DNA from: Natrinema sp031626495
GTDB lineage: Archaea > Halobacteriota > Halobacteria > Halobacteriales > Natrialbaceae
DNA length: 64,000 bases
Assembly (NCBI RefSeq): GCF_031626495.1
Contig: NZ_JAMQOJ010000002.1
Location: 310,001 to 374,000, forward strand
Direction: 5' to 3'
Every line of letters begins with the position of its first letter. The first letter of the stretch is position 1. A program made the translations under genes and the position numbers. The notes below the pieces were generated by a model that worked only from the letters and a program-made list of their open reading frames with translations, searched no databases and was not told the DNA's origin. Of this stretch, positions 9,680 to 17,634 are shown piece by piece.

Positions 9680-9712
9680 CCGCAACGCCCGTTCGTCTTT
9701 TCAATGAACGCG

Positions 9713-9721
9713 AATATTTAT
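9713..9721 (+). promoter_or_regulatory. TATA-like box before bioF
   Basis: AATATTTAT lies 34 nt after the preceding stop and 109 nt before the preferred bioF start. It would give bioF-bioD a promoter of their own with a leader of roughly 85 nt. No BirA-like site is visible next to it. Confidence 0.4.
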
Positions 9722-9829
9722 GGAACCGATACTGCCCCCTACCGATCGTCTCGAGCCATCTCCGGGCCGAACTGTCCGAGAGAACCGAACCGTGAGAGTG
9801 AAACCGTGGCGCTGAGTCCGTCTAGCCGA

Positions 9830-11053
9830 ATGGCCGACCGCGGGTTCGACCTCGAAGACCGACTTCGGACGCTCGAGGAGAACGACTTGAAACGCGCACT
9901 CTCGCCCGTCGATCGGGTCGCCGAGCGCGGCTACTTCGCCGAGCCCTCGGGCGGTGACCTGCCGGTGCTCGATTCGGCTGAGGCGTTGGTCTTCGCGTCG
10001 AACAACTATCTGGGATTGACTGACGACCAGCGGATACAGGACGCGGCGCGACAGGCGGCCGCCACCGTCGGCACCGGCGCGGGCGCGAGCCGACTCGTCA
10101 CCGGCGACACGTTGGTCCACCGGGACTTAGAGCGTGTCCTCGCCGAAACCAAGGGAACGGAGCGTGCGCTGACCTTTTCGTCGGGCTACGCCGCGAACGT
10201 CGGGACGATCGCGGCCCTCGAGCCGGACGTCGTCTTCTCCGACGAACTCAATCACGCGAGTATCATCGACGGCTGCCGACTCGCGGACGCCGAGACCGTC
10301 GTTTACGACCACTGCGACGCGGCGAGCCTGGGTGCGAAGCTCGAGGAACAGGCGGAGCGCGCAGCGAACGAGGGGCGAGAGCCAGTCGACGAGTCCTGGC
10401 TGATCGTCACCGATTCGGTGTTCAGCATGGACGGCACCGTCGCCCCGCTCGAGACGATCTGCGACGCCGCCGAGGAGTTCGGCGCGTGGGTGATGGTCGA
10501 CGAAGCCCATGCGACGGGCCTGTACGCCAACGGCGGCGGCATCGTGCAGGCGGAGGGCCTCGAAGATCGCATCCAGATACAGATGGGGACGCTCTCGAAG
10601 GCGCTGGCCAGCCAGGGCGGCTACGTCGCGGGAAGTTCGGAGCTGATCGAGTGCTTGCTCAACGACGCCCACTCGTTCGTCTTCTCGACCGGGCTCGCAC
10701 CGCCGGCCGCCGCGGCCGCCAGCGAGGCGTTGCACGTCGCCCGCCACGACGACGCGCGCGAGCGGCTCTGGGAGAACGTCGCCCACCTCCGCGACGGCCT
10801 CGAGTCGATGGGATTCGAGGTCTGGGGCGACTCCCAGATCCTGCCCGTCGTCGTCGGCGACCGACGGGACGCGATCGACCTGGCCGACGGCATCCGCGAG
10901 CGCGACGTCGTCGCGCCGGCGATCCGGCCGCCGACGGTTCCGGAGGGAACCAGTCGCATCCGCGTCGTCCCGATGGCGACCCACGAGCAGGGCGATATCG
11001 TCACCTGTCTCGAGGCGTTCCGCGCCGCGGGCGAGGAGGTGGGCCTGCTGTGA
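9830..11053 (+). CDS. bioF: 8-amino-7-oxononanoate synthase
   Basis: The 407-aa protein is a PLP-dependent alpha-oxoamine synthase: FASNNYLGL near the N-terminus, DELNHASIIDG, VDEAHATG and the PLP lysine Lys257 in MGTLSKALASQGGY. It condenses a pimeloyl thioester with alanine. Glycine C-acetyltransferase is the close alternative family, but direct coupling to bioD (GTGA overlap) makes BioF the better call. An upstream ATG at 9704 would lie before the TATA box, and a GTG at 9806 is possible; the ATG at 9830 begins the conserved N-terminal helix. Confidence 0.92.
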   Translation: MADRGFDLEDRLRTLEENDLKRALSPVDRVAERGYFAEPSGGDLPVLDSAEALVFASNNYLGLTDDQRIQDAARQAAATVGTGAGASRLVTGDTLVHRDLERVLAETKGTERALTFSSGYAANVGTIAALEPDVVFSDELNHASIIDGCRLADAETVVYDHCDAASLGAKLEEQAERAANEGREPVDESWLIVTDSVFSMDGTVAPLETICDAAEEFGAWVMVDEAHATGLYANGGGIVQAEGLEDRIQIQMGTLSKALASQGGYVAGSSELIECLLNDAHSFVFSTGLAPPAAAAASEALHVARHDDARERLWENVAHLRDGLESMGFEVWGDSQILPVVVGDRRDAIDLADGIRERDVVAPAIRPPTVPEGTSRIRVVPMATHEQGDIVTCLEAFRAAGEEVGLL

Positions 11054-11748
11054 GCCGACCGATCGCCGTCGTCGGCACCGGAACGGGCGTCGGGAAGACG
11101 GTCATCACGGCCGGACTGACGCGCCTGCTCCGCGAGGCCGGTCACGAGGCTCGTGCGATCAAGCCCGCACAGACGGGCCATCCGCCCGACGACGACGCCG
11201 GCTTCGTCGCAGCGGGCTGTGAGGACCCCGACGCCGCGACCTGCCCGCGCTATCTCGAGCCGGCGCTGGCTCCCCGCGTCGCGGCCGAAGTCGCCGACGA
11301 AGACCTCGCGTACGAGTCGATCCGCGCGGCCTGCGAGCGCGAGATCGAATCGACGCCGGTCCCGATCGTCGAGGGGATCGGCGGGCTGCGCGTGCCGCTA
11401 GCTGGCGACCGCGAGGTAATCGACCTCGTGGCCGACCTCGAGGCGACGGCGGTCGTCGTCACGCGATCGGGACTCGGCACGCTCAACCACACCGCGCTCT
11501 CGATCGACGCACTCGAGGCCCGCGGTATCGACGTCTGCGGGATCGTCGTCAACGAGTACGCCGGCGACACCGTCGCGGAACGGACCAATCCCGACGAACT
11601 CGAGCGGATGACCGGCTACGCGGTCGAGACGGTGCCGCCGCTGGGGGAGGAGGACGACGACGAAACCGACCCGCGCGAACTGGCTGCCGGCGTCAGCGAC
11701 GCGTTCTCGCCGACGTTTCGCGAGCGACTGCCGATAGAAGACTGCTGA
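11050..11748 (+). CDS. bioD: ATP-dependent dethiobiotin synthetase
   Basis: The GTG at 11050 overlaps the bioF stop and gives 232 residues starting MSRPIAVVGTGTGVGKT, where residues 8-16 are the BioD version of the P-loop. KPAQTG (near residue 38) and EGIGGLRVPL are substrate-binding motifs of the family. The enzyme closes the ureido ring of dethiobiotin. A longer open frame upstream is the bioF gene read in another frame. No bioA, bioC or bioH is present in the cluster, so the pimeloyl moiety and the aminotransferase must come from elsewhere. Confidence 0.93.
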   Translation: MSRPIAVVGTGTGVGKTVITAGLTRLLREAGHEARAIKPAQTGHPPDDDAGFVAAGCEDPDAATCPRYLEPALAPRVAAEVADEDLAYESIRAACEREIESTPVPIVEGIGGLRVPLAGDREVIDLVADLEATAVVVTRSGLGTLNHTALSIDALEARGIDVCGIVVNEYAGDTVAERTNPDELERMTGYAVETVPPLGEEDDDETDPRELAAGVSDAFSPTFRERLPIEDC

Positions 11749-11763
11749 TCGTTCGCGCCGCTT

Positions 11764-11961
11764 TCAGACCGACGGTGCCGGTCGCTCTTCCTCGGCCGTC
11801 GGCTGCTCGCCGTCCGACGAAACGACCGTCGACTCGGCGTCGAACTCGACGAGATAGGAGACGACTTCGGATTTCCGGTGTTCCACCTCGAGATGGATCC
11901 GGAGCCCGTTGCGGTCGTCGTACGTTTCGGTGCAAAGCGGGCAGCTATGTGGATTCGTCAT
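11764..11961 (-). CDS. small C2H2 zinc-finger protein
   Basis: The 65-aa product has one classical C2H2 finger, CPLCTETYDDRNGLRIHLEVEH, followed by KSEVV and a disordered acidic tail. Short single-finger proteins of this type are common in haloarchaea and several are thought to be regulators. A start at 11976 (five residues longer) is also open. A TATA-like TTTATTGAATAAT on the minus strand lies near 12017-12029. Targets are unknown. Confidence 0.7.
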   Translation of the reverse strand: MTNPHSCPLCTETYDDRNGLRIHLEVEHRKSEVVSYLVEFDAESTVVSSDGEQPTAEEERPAPSV

Positions 11962-12087
11962 TCGGCCAGTCACCATGTGATGGTCTCACCGTTCATCGAC
12001 GTAATAGTGTCGATTATTCAATAAATAGATATATCGAGAGAGAATACAACTCGGTAGCGATCCGACGGTGGACGTTGGATACGGTTC

Positions 12088-13590
12088 TCACATGAAGTCG
12101 CTCAGTCCCGACTGATCGTCGTCAGGTTCATCGGCCGCCGAACTGTCGTCGTCCGACGCCGACTCCGAGGACTGCCCGTCGTCCGTCTCCGAGGCCACGA
12201 GCGTCTGTTGGTCGTTCCCGTCGTCACTCGCATCCGCATCGACGGTGGGTTCGTCGGTGTCGTCGCCGCTCGAGCGTTCCGCCTCGAAGAAGGCGTTGCC
12301 CGAGTGTTCGACCGCTTCTTCGGCCCTGCGTTCCTCGGCGTCTTGGACGATCGACTGGACCTTGTTGGTATCCTTCCCGCTGCCAGTGACGAACGAGACC
12401 TCGGATTCGTCGAGGTCGTAGGCGGCGGCCATGCGAACGGTGAGGTCGCGGTTCTTGCAGTGGTGAGTCATCGCCGAGAGGAACGGGAGGATCTCGCGGC
12501 GAGCGGTGGCGACGCTCGCGCCCTCGCGCTCGGCGATACGCTCGGCGATCGAGTCGCGGGTGTTCCGGGTGCCCTTCGTACGGCCGAGTTTCGACCAGTA
12601 GCTCGGCGGGCCGTAGCGAGTCCAGCCGCCCTTGTCTCCCCGCCGTGAGGCGGCGACGCCGGCGGTCATGTTGTCCGTCGCGTACCGCCAGAACGAGTAG
12701 TCCTGCGTGGCCCGCACCCGGCCGAGCCAGCGGTCGGCGTTCGAGAGGAACTCGTAGGCGTCGGCCAGTTCAGCGCCCTCGTAGTCCTTCGGCACGTTGT
12801 CCTCGATCCAGTTGAGCAGGTCGTCCGGCGTCTCGTCGACGTCGTAGGAGGCCCGCAGCGCGCCCTCGGCGTCCTCCTCCTTGATGAGTTCGTCGAGGAA
12901 GTCGAAGATCCCCTCGGTGGTGTCGCGCTCGCCGGTGACCACGTCCTCGACGGTCAGCCGTTCAGTCTCCTCGGCGACCGCCTGCAGGTCGTTGACTGCC
13001 GACCGCAGGTCGCCGCTGGTCGACTCGGCGATCTTCTCCAAGGCCTCCTCCTCGAACTCGACGCCCTCGCGGCGACAGATGTCCCGGAGGACGGGCACGA
13101 TCGAGCGCTTCGAAACGTCGCGGAACTCGATGGTCTCGCAGGCGTTGCGCAGCGACTGGCTCATGTCGTAGAACTCGTTGGCCACGAGGACGATCGGCTG
13201 GTTCGCCTCCTTGACGACGCGGGTGACCTCCCGCGAGCCGCCGTAGTCGGCGTTCCCGTGGAAGTTGTCCGCCTCGTCCAGGATGACCAGCCTGCGGCCC
13301 GCCCCGCCGGCGGTGAGCGTCCCACTCTTCGCGGCCTCGCCGGCGACGCGTTCGATCACGTCGGCGCCGCGGCTGTCGCTGGCGTTGAGTTCCATCACCG
13401 GCCAGCCCATGTCCTTGGCCAACGCGTGGGCGGCGGAGGTCTTCCCGACCCCGGGACTGCCGTGGACGATCACCGATTTGCGGTGGTCGTCCCAGCTCTC
13501 GGCCCACTCCTCGAGTTGGTCGCGGGCCTTGTTGTTGCCGCGCACCTCCGACAGCGTCGTCGGGCGGTACTTCTCCGTCCAGTCAGTCAT
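12088..13590 (-). CDS. rfcL: replication factor C large subunit (clamp loader)
   Basis: The 500-aa AAA+ ATPase begins MTDWTEKYRPTTLSEVRGN, has Walker A GSPGVGKT (about 44-51), Walker B LVILDEADNFHG and the archaeal RfcL domain order, ending in an acidic tail with a PIP-like end QSGLSDFM that could bind PCNA. It loads the sliding clamp for DNA replication and is expected to be essential. The first 20 bases are one arm of the direct repeat flanking the integrated element, so everything upstream of codon 1 is element DNA. Only 53 nt separate it from the divergent first gene of the element, with no clear TATA box for either. No intein is present. Confidence 0.95.
   Translation of the reverse strand: MTDWTEKYRPTTLSEVRGNNKARDQLEEWAESWDDHRKSVIVHGSPGVGKTSAAHALAKDMGWPVMELNASDSRGADVIERVAGEAAKSGTLTAGGAGRRLVILDEADNFHGNADYGGSREVTRVVKEANQPIVLVANEFYDMSQSLRNACETIEFRDVSKRSIVPVLRDICRREGVEFEEEALEKIAESTSGDLRSAVNDLQAVAEETERLTVEDVVTGERDTTEGIFDFLDELIKEEDAEGALRASYDVDETPDDLLNWIEDNVPKDYEGAELADAYEFLSNADRWLGRVRATQDYSFWRYATDNMTAGVAASRRGDKGGWTRYGPPSYWSKLGRTKGTRNTRDSIAERIAEREGASVATARREILPFLSAMTHHCKNRDLTVRMAAAYDLDESEVSFVTGSGKDTNKVQSIVQDAEERRAEEAVEHSGNAFFEAERSSGDDTDEPTVDADASDDGNDQQTLVASETDDGQSSESASDDDSSAADEPDDDQSGLSDFM
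13571..13590. repeat. attL: 20-bp direct repeat, left end of integrated element
   Basis: TTCTCCGTCCAGTCAGTCAT is the reverse complement of rfcL codons 1-6 plus two bases. It recurs at 25689-25708 with a single mismatch (A at 13585, G at 25703), and that mismatch is synonymous (Thr ACT versus ACC). Confidence 0.8.
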
Positions 13591-13643
13591 ACTGTAATGA
13601 TATCGTAATGGTTTTTGGTTGGAACACTGTACTGTTGTTTAGA

Positions 13644-14009
13644 ATGGCTCTGGTCCAATTACGCGTACCTGATGAGCGCGTGGAGGCGTGGGATGAGTTT
13701 GTTGAGGACGAACCTGAATACGACGATAGGTCCGACCTTATCCGCAAGTCTGTCGAGCGTACCATCTCTACTGATACTGAGGGACCAGGGAGTAATGATG
13801 GTGTTGATGAGCAAGTAGTCCTGGAGAGATTTGACCGCTTAGAGTCTCTGATGCAGGATGTCGAGCAAGAAATCGGTCTTGTCCAAGCAGACCTCGTCAA
13901 TGAGGATGAGATGAGTGATATCGTATCCAATCGGTCGTACAGAGCTGTCAAACACGCCCTTGAGACTTATGATGTAATTACTGAGGAGGGAAAAGATGAC
14001 CGCGAGTAA
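13644..14009 (+). CDS. RHH-like small regulator/accessory protein of the integrase operon
   Basis: The 121-aa protein begins MALVQLRVPDERVEAWDEFV and continues DRSDLIRKSVERTI, the strand-helix-helix pattern of ribbon-helix-helix DNA-binding proteins in the first 45 residues. Residues 60-110 look like a coiled-coil or helical dimerisation region. It overlaps the integrase gene by 14 bases. Small accessory proteins co-transcribed with the integrase are known for the haloarchaeal SNJ2-type integrases, where they assist integration or excision; assigning this gene to that group is an inference from organisation. The ATG at 13644 is preferred to one at 13608 because the RHH strand starts directly there. 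Confidence 0.6.
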   Translation: MALVQLRVPDERVEAWDEFVEDEPEYDDRSDLIRKSVERTISTDTEGPGSNDGVDEQVVLERFDRLESLMQDVEQEIGLVQADLVNEDEMSDIVSNRSYRAVKHALETYDVITEEGKDDRE

Positions 14010-15006
14010 AATTAAAGAGTGGGTCAAAAACGACGGCGAGACTCCTGACTGGGTCGCCTCACAACCAGACGACGTACAAGCTCGGTTGAAGTCGTATTTC
14101 AGAGCTACAATTGCGAATAACAAACCGAATACGCTCAAAAACCGCGCTACACCACTCAAGCAGTTCTCGCAGTGGTATCATGGGAACTTGCTTGAGGTTG
14201 ACTCTAATGTTGTTGAGGATTGGCGTGATGACTTAGTCGTTCGAGATTACGGATATCGGACGGTCCGCCAGAAAATCTACGCTATTAGCTCCTTTTATTC
14301 GCGGCTGGAAGATAGAGACCATATCCAATCGAACCCTGTTGATGCAGTTGATATTGACCACTACGAAAAAACTCGTCAATCAGAGCATCTCGAACAGGAA
14401 TACGTATCGAAAGACCAATTCCAAGATATGCTTGATGCGTGCGAAACAACTCGTGAGTGCGTGTGCTGTCTGATTTTTTGGGATTGTGGTCTTCGGGTTG
14501 GAGAAGCTGTGGATGTGAAATTAGGTGATATCAATCGAAGAAAGAAATCAATCGAGATTGAGACAGGTAAAACGCGCAAGATGGAAGAAGATGATGAACG
14601 TACTGTCTATTATAGTCAAAAATTCGAGAACGTGTTAACGGAATGGTTGGATAATGGGAAACGGAATTCCTATTTCGGGTCATCTGGACCGTATCTGCTC
14701 GTATCAGAGGAAGCTGAGCAGATGTATCCTGGGACAGTTAGTGACATCTTGCGTGACGTAGCAGACCGTGCTGACGTACTCAAGGAGATGTACACGGACA
14801 AGTCTAATCGAACACGTTATTGGCCACATCCACACGCCCTGCGAAAATCCTATGGAGTGTATCGGACGAAACGAGGAATGCCGATTGCATATTTGTCTAC
14901 TCTGATGGGGCATTCAGATTTGCAGGTCACCCGTGATAAGTATCTCATTTTCCGAGATGACGATATTCGGGATGCAGACCGCCGATATCGACCAAACCTG
15001 TCCTAA
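13996..15006 (+). CDS. tyrosine recombinase / integrase of the element
   Basis: The 336-aa protein has an N-terminal SAM-like core-binding domain (about 25-125) and a C-terminal catalytic domain with the full set Arg167 (CGLRVGE), His280-x-x-Arg283 (HPHALRKS), His306 (LMGHSD) and the nucleophile Tyr316 (RDKYL). It is the integrase expected to act on the 20-bp repeats at rfcL. It lies next to attL, reading inward, with the RHH-like gene overlapping its start. Many haloarchaeal integrases target tRNA genes, so the rfcL target is notable. Confidence 0.9.
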   Translation: MTASKIKEWVKNDGETPDWVASQPDDVQARLKSYFRATIANNKPNTLKNRATPLKQFSQWYHGNLLEVDSNVVEDWRDDLVVRDYGYRTVRQKIYAISSFYSRLEDRDHIQSNPVDAVDIDHYEKTRQSEHLEQEYVSKDQFQDMLDACETTRECVCCLIFWDCGLRVGEAVDVKLGDINRRKKSIEIETGKTRKMEEDDERTVYYSQKFENVLTEWLDNGKRNSYFGSSGPYLLVSEEAEQMYPGTVSDILRDVADRADVLKEMYTDKSNRTRYWPHPHALRKSYGVYRTKRGMPIAYLSTLMGHSDLQVTRDKYLIFRDDDIRDADRRYRPNLS

Positions 15007-15053
15007 GTTCGGCCCCTATTCTAACAGGTTTCTAGTATAGTATTTATTATACA

Positions 15054-15338
15054 ATGGATGCTGTAATTGCATTACTCGCAATTACGATTGGAGCATTGGT
15101 TGTAATCACATATCCGTGGGTCGAACACGTCTATATGGTCACATACGACGGAGAGGAGATTGAGACGACACGTGATATCGACCGATTGGAGATATACGAC
15201 AGAGAGGTAGTCGAAGTTGAGGTCGCAGAACCGTTCGACAAAACGTGGCGTTCGCAAATCCAAAACGCACGCGAGCGTGTTGTGAACAAGCTACCTGTAC
15301 GCCCGCGCGTTTACTACGTATCCAGAGTGAGTGAGTGA
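15054..15338 (+). CDS. small membrane-anchored protein, unknown
   Basis: The 94-aa product has one N-terminal membrane segment (AVIALLAITIGALVVITYPW) followed by a charged soluble part of about 70 residues with alternating strands. I recognise no domain. It is 47 nt downstream of the integrase in the same direction, so it may be read through from that operon. A TATA-like TATAGTATTTATTATA precedes it by a few bases, which suggests its own promoter. Confidence 0.55.
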   Translation: MDAVIALLAITIGALVVITYPWVEHVYMVTYDGEEIETTRDIDRLEIYDREVVEVEVAEPFDKTWRSQIQNARERVVNKLPVRPRVYYVSRVSE

Positions 15339-15379
15339 GACCGAAGGAATGAATGGTTTTGCTCACGAGTTAGTCTCGC

Positions 15380-15583
15380 ATGGATGAGAACCGAGTAGAG
15401 GACATGGCTCGTCGGGCAGGGATGACACCTCGTGAGTACTGTCTCTCACGTATCGCCCACTGGCAGTCAATGCTCCGAGAGGTCTCGGACGACTATCGCG
15501 GTCTCGACGACGAGGAATTCGAGGAACTGGTTGAACGTGAAGTAGACGGCTACACTAAGAACAGAAGTGAGAAAAATGACTGA
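15380..15583 (+). CDS. small acidic protein, unknown (67 aa)
   Basis: The helical, charged 67-aa protein starts MDENRVEDMARRAGMTPREY. The N-terminal half could be a short helix-turn-helix or RHH-like unit, but similarity is too weak for a call. It overlaps the next gene by 8 bases (ATG of the next gene inside its last codons), starting a run of four translationally coupled small genes. Confidence 0.5.
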   Translation: MDENRVEDMARRAGMTPREYCLSRIAHWQSMLREVSDDYRGLDDEEFEELVEREVDGYTKNRSEKND

Positions 15584-15803
15584 CGGCGAGGACCTTGATT
15601 ACGAGACAGACTCGATAGCGCCCGACGAGGATATTGACCTGATGTATGATGTAGACTATCTCAGAATCGAGCGGATGAGTGACGACTCGCTCTGGTTTGC
15701 TGGATTCGCGGATGGTGAGGATGCACTTGAATGCATGTTCTGGGCGACCTGTACGGATGATGGCTTGCGCATTGATACTGAGATTCACCCTGACGGGATG
15801 TGA
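15576..15803 (+). CDS. small acidic protein, unknown (75 aa)
   Basis: The start ATG at 15576 overlaps the preceding stop. The product (MTDGEDLDYETDSIAPDEDI...) has an acidic N-terminus and a compact C-terminal part with alternating hydrophobics (SLWFAGFADGEDALECMFWATCTDDGLRI). No family recognised. Its stop TGA is followed by 2 nt and the ATG of the zinc-ribbon gene. Confidence 0.5.
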   Translation: MTDGEDLDYETDSIAPDEDIDLMYDVDYLRIERMSDDSLWFAGFADGEDALECMFWATCTDDGLRIDTEIHPDGM

Positions 15804-15805
15804 CC

Positions 15806-16129
15806 ATGACTATAGAATTCGAATGTGAGCAGTGTAGTGAGACGACGAGCTTGGATGACGACGTACTACGTTCTGGTCAATTTCTGGAGTGTAACAACTG
15901 CAGGAGTGAGTTCATTGTCGAGCTTACGCCGATTGACCATTCTGCAGAGCAGATGACACTCCAAGTCGCGGGCACAGATACGTACACGTGTCCTGATTGC
16001 AGCGGTCGCGTGAGAGACGGTCCTCGACGGGGAGAGGGAGGACAGATAATCGAGTGTCCTGATTGCGGGTCTCAGTTTGTCCTCAGGTCGGTCTCGTATC
16101 TAGAGAGAGCTGAATCCAATGATGGATGA
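15806..16129 (+). CDS. double zinc-ribbon protein
   Basis: The 107-aa product has two zinc-ribbon units: CEQC...CNNC in residues 6-33 and CPDC...CPDC in residues 62-88, separated by a short linker. Each pair of CxxC knuckles should bind one zinc. The first unit resembles zinc-ribbon modules that read or scan nucleic acids. It overlaps the next gene by 11 bases. An alternative GTG at 15800 overlaps the previous stop. Confidence 0.6.
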   Translation: MTIEFECEQCSETTSLDDDVLRSGQFLECNNCRSEFIVELTPIDHSAEQMTLQVAGTDTYTCPDCSGRVRDGPRRGEGGQIIECPDCGSQFVLRSVSYLERAESNDG

Positions 16130-16328
16130 AGACGATATCTTAGCTTTGCTTGACGAGCGAGACGGCGAGCTACATTGTCCAGTCTCGACTTGTGACGTGT
16201 GGTATCCTGACGGGATGCAATACGGGTTTCTAGAGCATTACGGAGAGCACGACGTGTGCTTGATTTGCGAGACGGAATTAGAGCATCCAGGTAATGAATT
16301 CCTGTGTCTCGACTGTGCAGCAGAGTAG
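16119..16328 (+). CDS. small Cys/His-rich protein, unknown (69 aa)
   Basis: The product contains C-x4-C (CPVSTC), a His-rich middle (LEHYGEHD) and two CxxC pairs (CLIC, CLDC), a pattern suggesting one or two zinc sites of mixed C2H2/zinc-ribbon type. It is the last of the coupled small genes. Its partner and role are unknown. Confidence 0.55.
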   Translation: MMDEDDILALLDERDGELHCPVSTCDVWYPDGMQYGFLEHYGEHDVCLICETELEHPGNEFLCLDCAAE

Positions 16329-16330
16329 CG

Positions 16331-16347
16331 TGTCGTACTTTCTTTGA
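16331..16347. repeat. 17-bp direct repeat, copy 1
   Basis: TGTCGTACTTTCTTTGA recurs at 16627-16643 with one mismatch (TGTCGTACTTTCCTTGA). The two copies bracket a minus-strand reading frame that lacks a start codon. Confidence 0.6.
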
Positions 16348-16358
16348 ACGGTCAGAAA

Positions 16359-16604
16359 TCAGGATTTCGGGTCAATATCAATAATACGGTCAAGATATAC
16401 TTCTTGTACTCCGTCGATAATAACAGTGTCTCGGTTTAGATGCATATCTGTAATGGTCCCGTGGTATGTATTTGGACCGTTAATGAGAAATCCATTATCA
16501 TCACCTAGATAGGTGATACGCCGTCCTACGGCGAGTTGGTCAGTCTCGGTCGTGATATGTATGATATTGGCTGTGACTAATAATGTTACCTCTGGACTTG
16601 CGGG
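16359..16604 (-). pseudogene. 81-codon open frame without an ATG/GTG/TTG start, probably truncated small gene
   Basis: The minus strand is open from 16604 to a TGA at 16359-16361 and reads like a real protein: strands ITTETDQLAVGRRITYLG, DDNGFLINGPNTYHGTITDM, and DTVIIDGVQEVYLDRIIDI. The pattern is a small beta-barrel similar in style to the KOW/SH3-like protein at 22992. No usual start codon is in frame before residue 55, and a TAA closes the frame just upstream. It is either a 5'-truncated gene or one that starts at a rare codon. Confidence 0.4.
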
Positions 16605-16626
16605 TTATAGTAAACGGACTGAATCC

Positions 16627-16643
16627 TGTCGTACTTTCCTTGA
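16627..16643. repeat. 17-bp direct repeat, copy 2
   Basis: Second copy of the repeat at 16331-16347, 16/17 identical and in the same orientation. Confidence 0.6.
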
Positions 16644-16842
16644 TTGTTAGACAAACCTCACTCAAAGTCAGGGGTTCGAGGGACTCTGAGCGCTGTCTCG
16701 GCGTTCAGGAGAGGTTGATTATCGAGTGAGCAAAATCGTCAGCTCAAACTGTCAGTCACTTAATTCTGAAATTACTCTTGTTAATAGAAGTGGTCTAGAT
16801 AGCCATATGACGTAATACTCTTCCTGTCAAGTAATTCGTGAA

Positions 16843-17345
16843 ATGGTCATTAGAATCGACATTCTTACAAGACATCACTATAGTCCTGACTATATGGACG
16901 TTGATTTCGAACGACTGGTTGAGCAAGCAGATAGTAATAAAGTTACAGTTGATAAATTAACGGGTGGGAGAGATATTTTCCCGATGCTAGTAAGATATTC
17001 GAATGGCCACATCGAATCGATGGTGAAGTCCCTCACTACGTTGTTCTACTGACCAAAAAGGCACATTATGAACGTACAGACCCGATTACAGGTGAAGGAT
17101 TTGAGAGAAAAAGAGACGAAGCAGCGCTCATTCTAACGAATCGAGCGTTGCATTTTTATGCGGGAATTGATATGGAAATCCCCTATGAGATAATAACCCG
17201 AACTAATGCAGAAATCGATGGACTGGGTACTATTACTGTATATGCTGAAGGAATTAAACATGAATTCACCTTAGCTGCCACTGGTGATGAGGAGAATGCG
17301 CGCGAAGCATATGCGTACTTGAGAGAGCAGGTATTCGAGGACTGA
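16843..17345 (+). pseudogene. frameshifted gene with C-terminal PH/GRAM-like domain
   Basis: A start at 16843 opens a frame (MVIRIDILTRHHYSPDYMDV...) that stops at 17050-17052. The correct continuation is in another frame, open from about 16963 to 17345, reading INGWERYFPDASKIFEWPHR, then HYVVLLTKKAHYERTD, RKRDEAALILTNRALHFYAG and an ending AREAYAYLREQVFED. The ALILTNRALHFY pattern with flanking strands resembles bacterial PH-like domains. The second frame has no start codon until 17148, deep inside the domain. One indel near 16950-16970 explains the layout. A programmed frameshift is possible but I see no classical slippery site. Confidence 0.5.
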
Positions 17346-17634
17346 GTTTGTCGCATCGATGCCAAATTTTGGTATATCTTGTTCGTCAGATTATTTTTGA
17401 GGATTTGATAAGTTGTATTGTATTAAAGCAGATATTATATTGGGAGTTTACGGCGAAGAAGAAAGTACCACCAGGACGTAGTACCTGCTCGGTTTTTTGG
17501 AGATAACTCAGCCTCGAATATAGACTGGTTGCCCTCATCGGACCCGATGCTCAAATATCCTAAGCAATATTGACAGTCTGTATTCTAAACTATATCGTTT
17601 CTATTATTATCTTCAAACACTCTCCTCAGCACAT

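Noticed and set aside
10486..11049. In-frame extension that would fuse a 188-codon Arg-rich segment to bioD
   Set aside because: It is the bioF gene read in another frame. BioD homologues start at the GTG at 11050.
16670..16720. tRNA T-arm-like string (GGGGTTCGAGGGACT) in an element spacer
   Set aside because: No pairing stem, anticodon arm or acceptor stem could be built around it.
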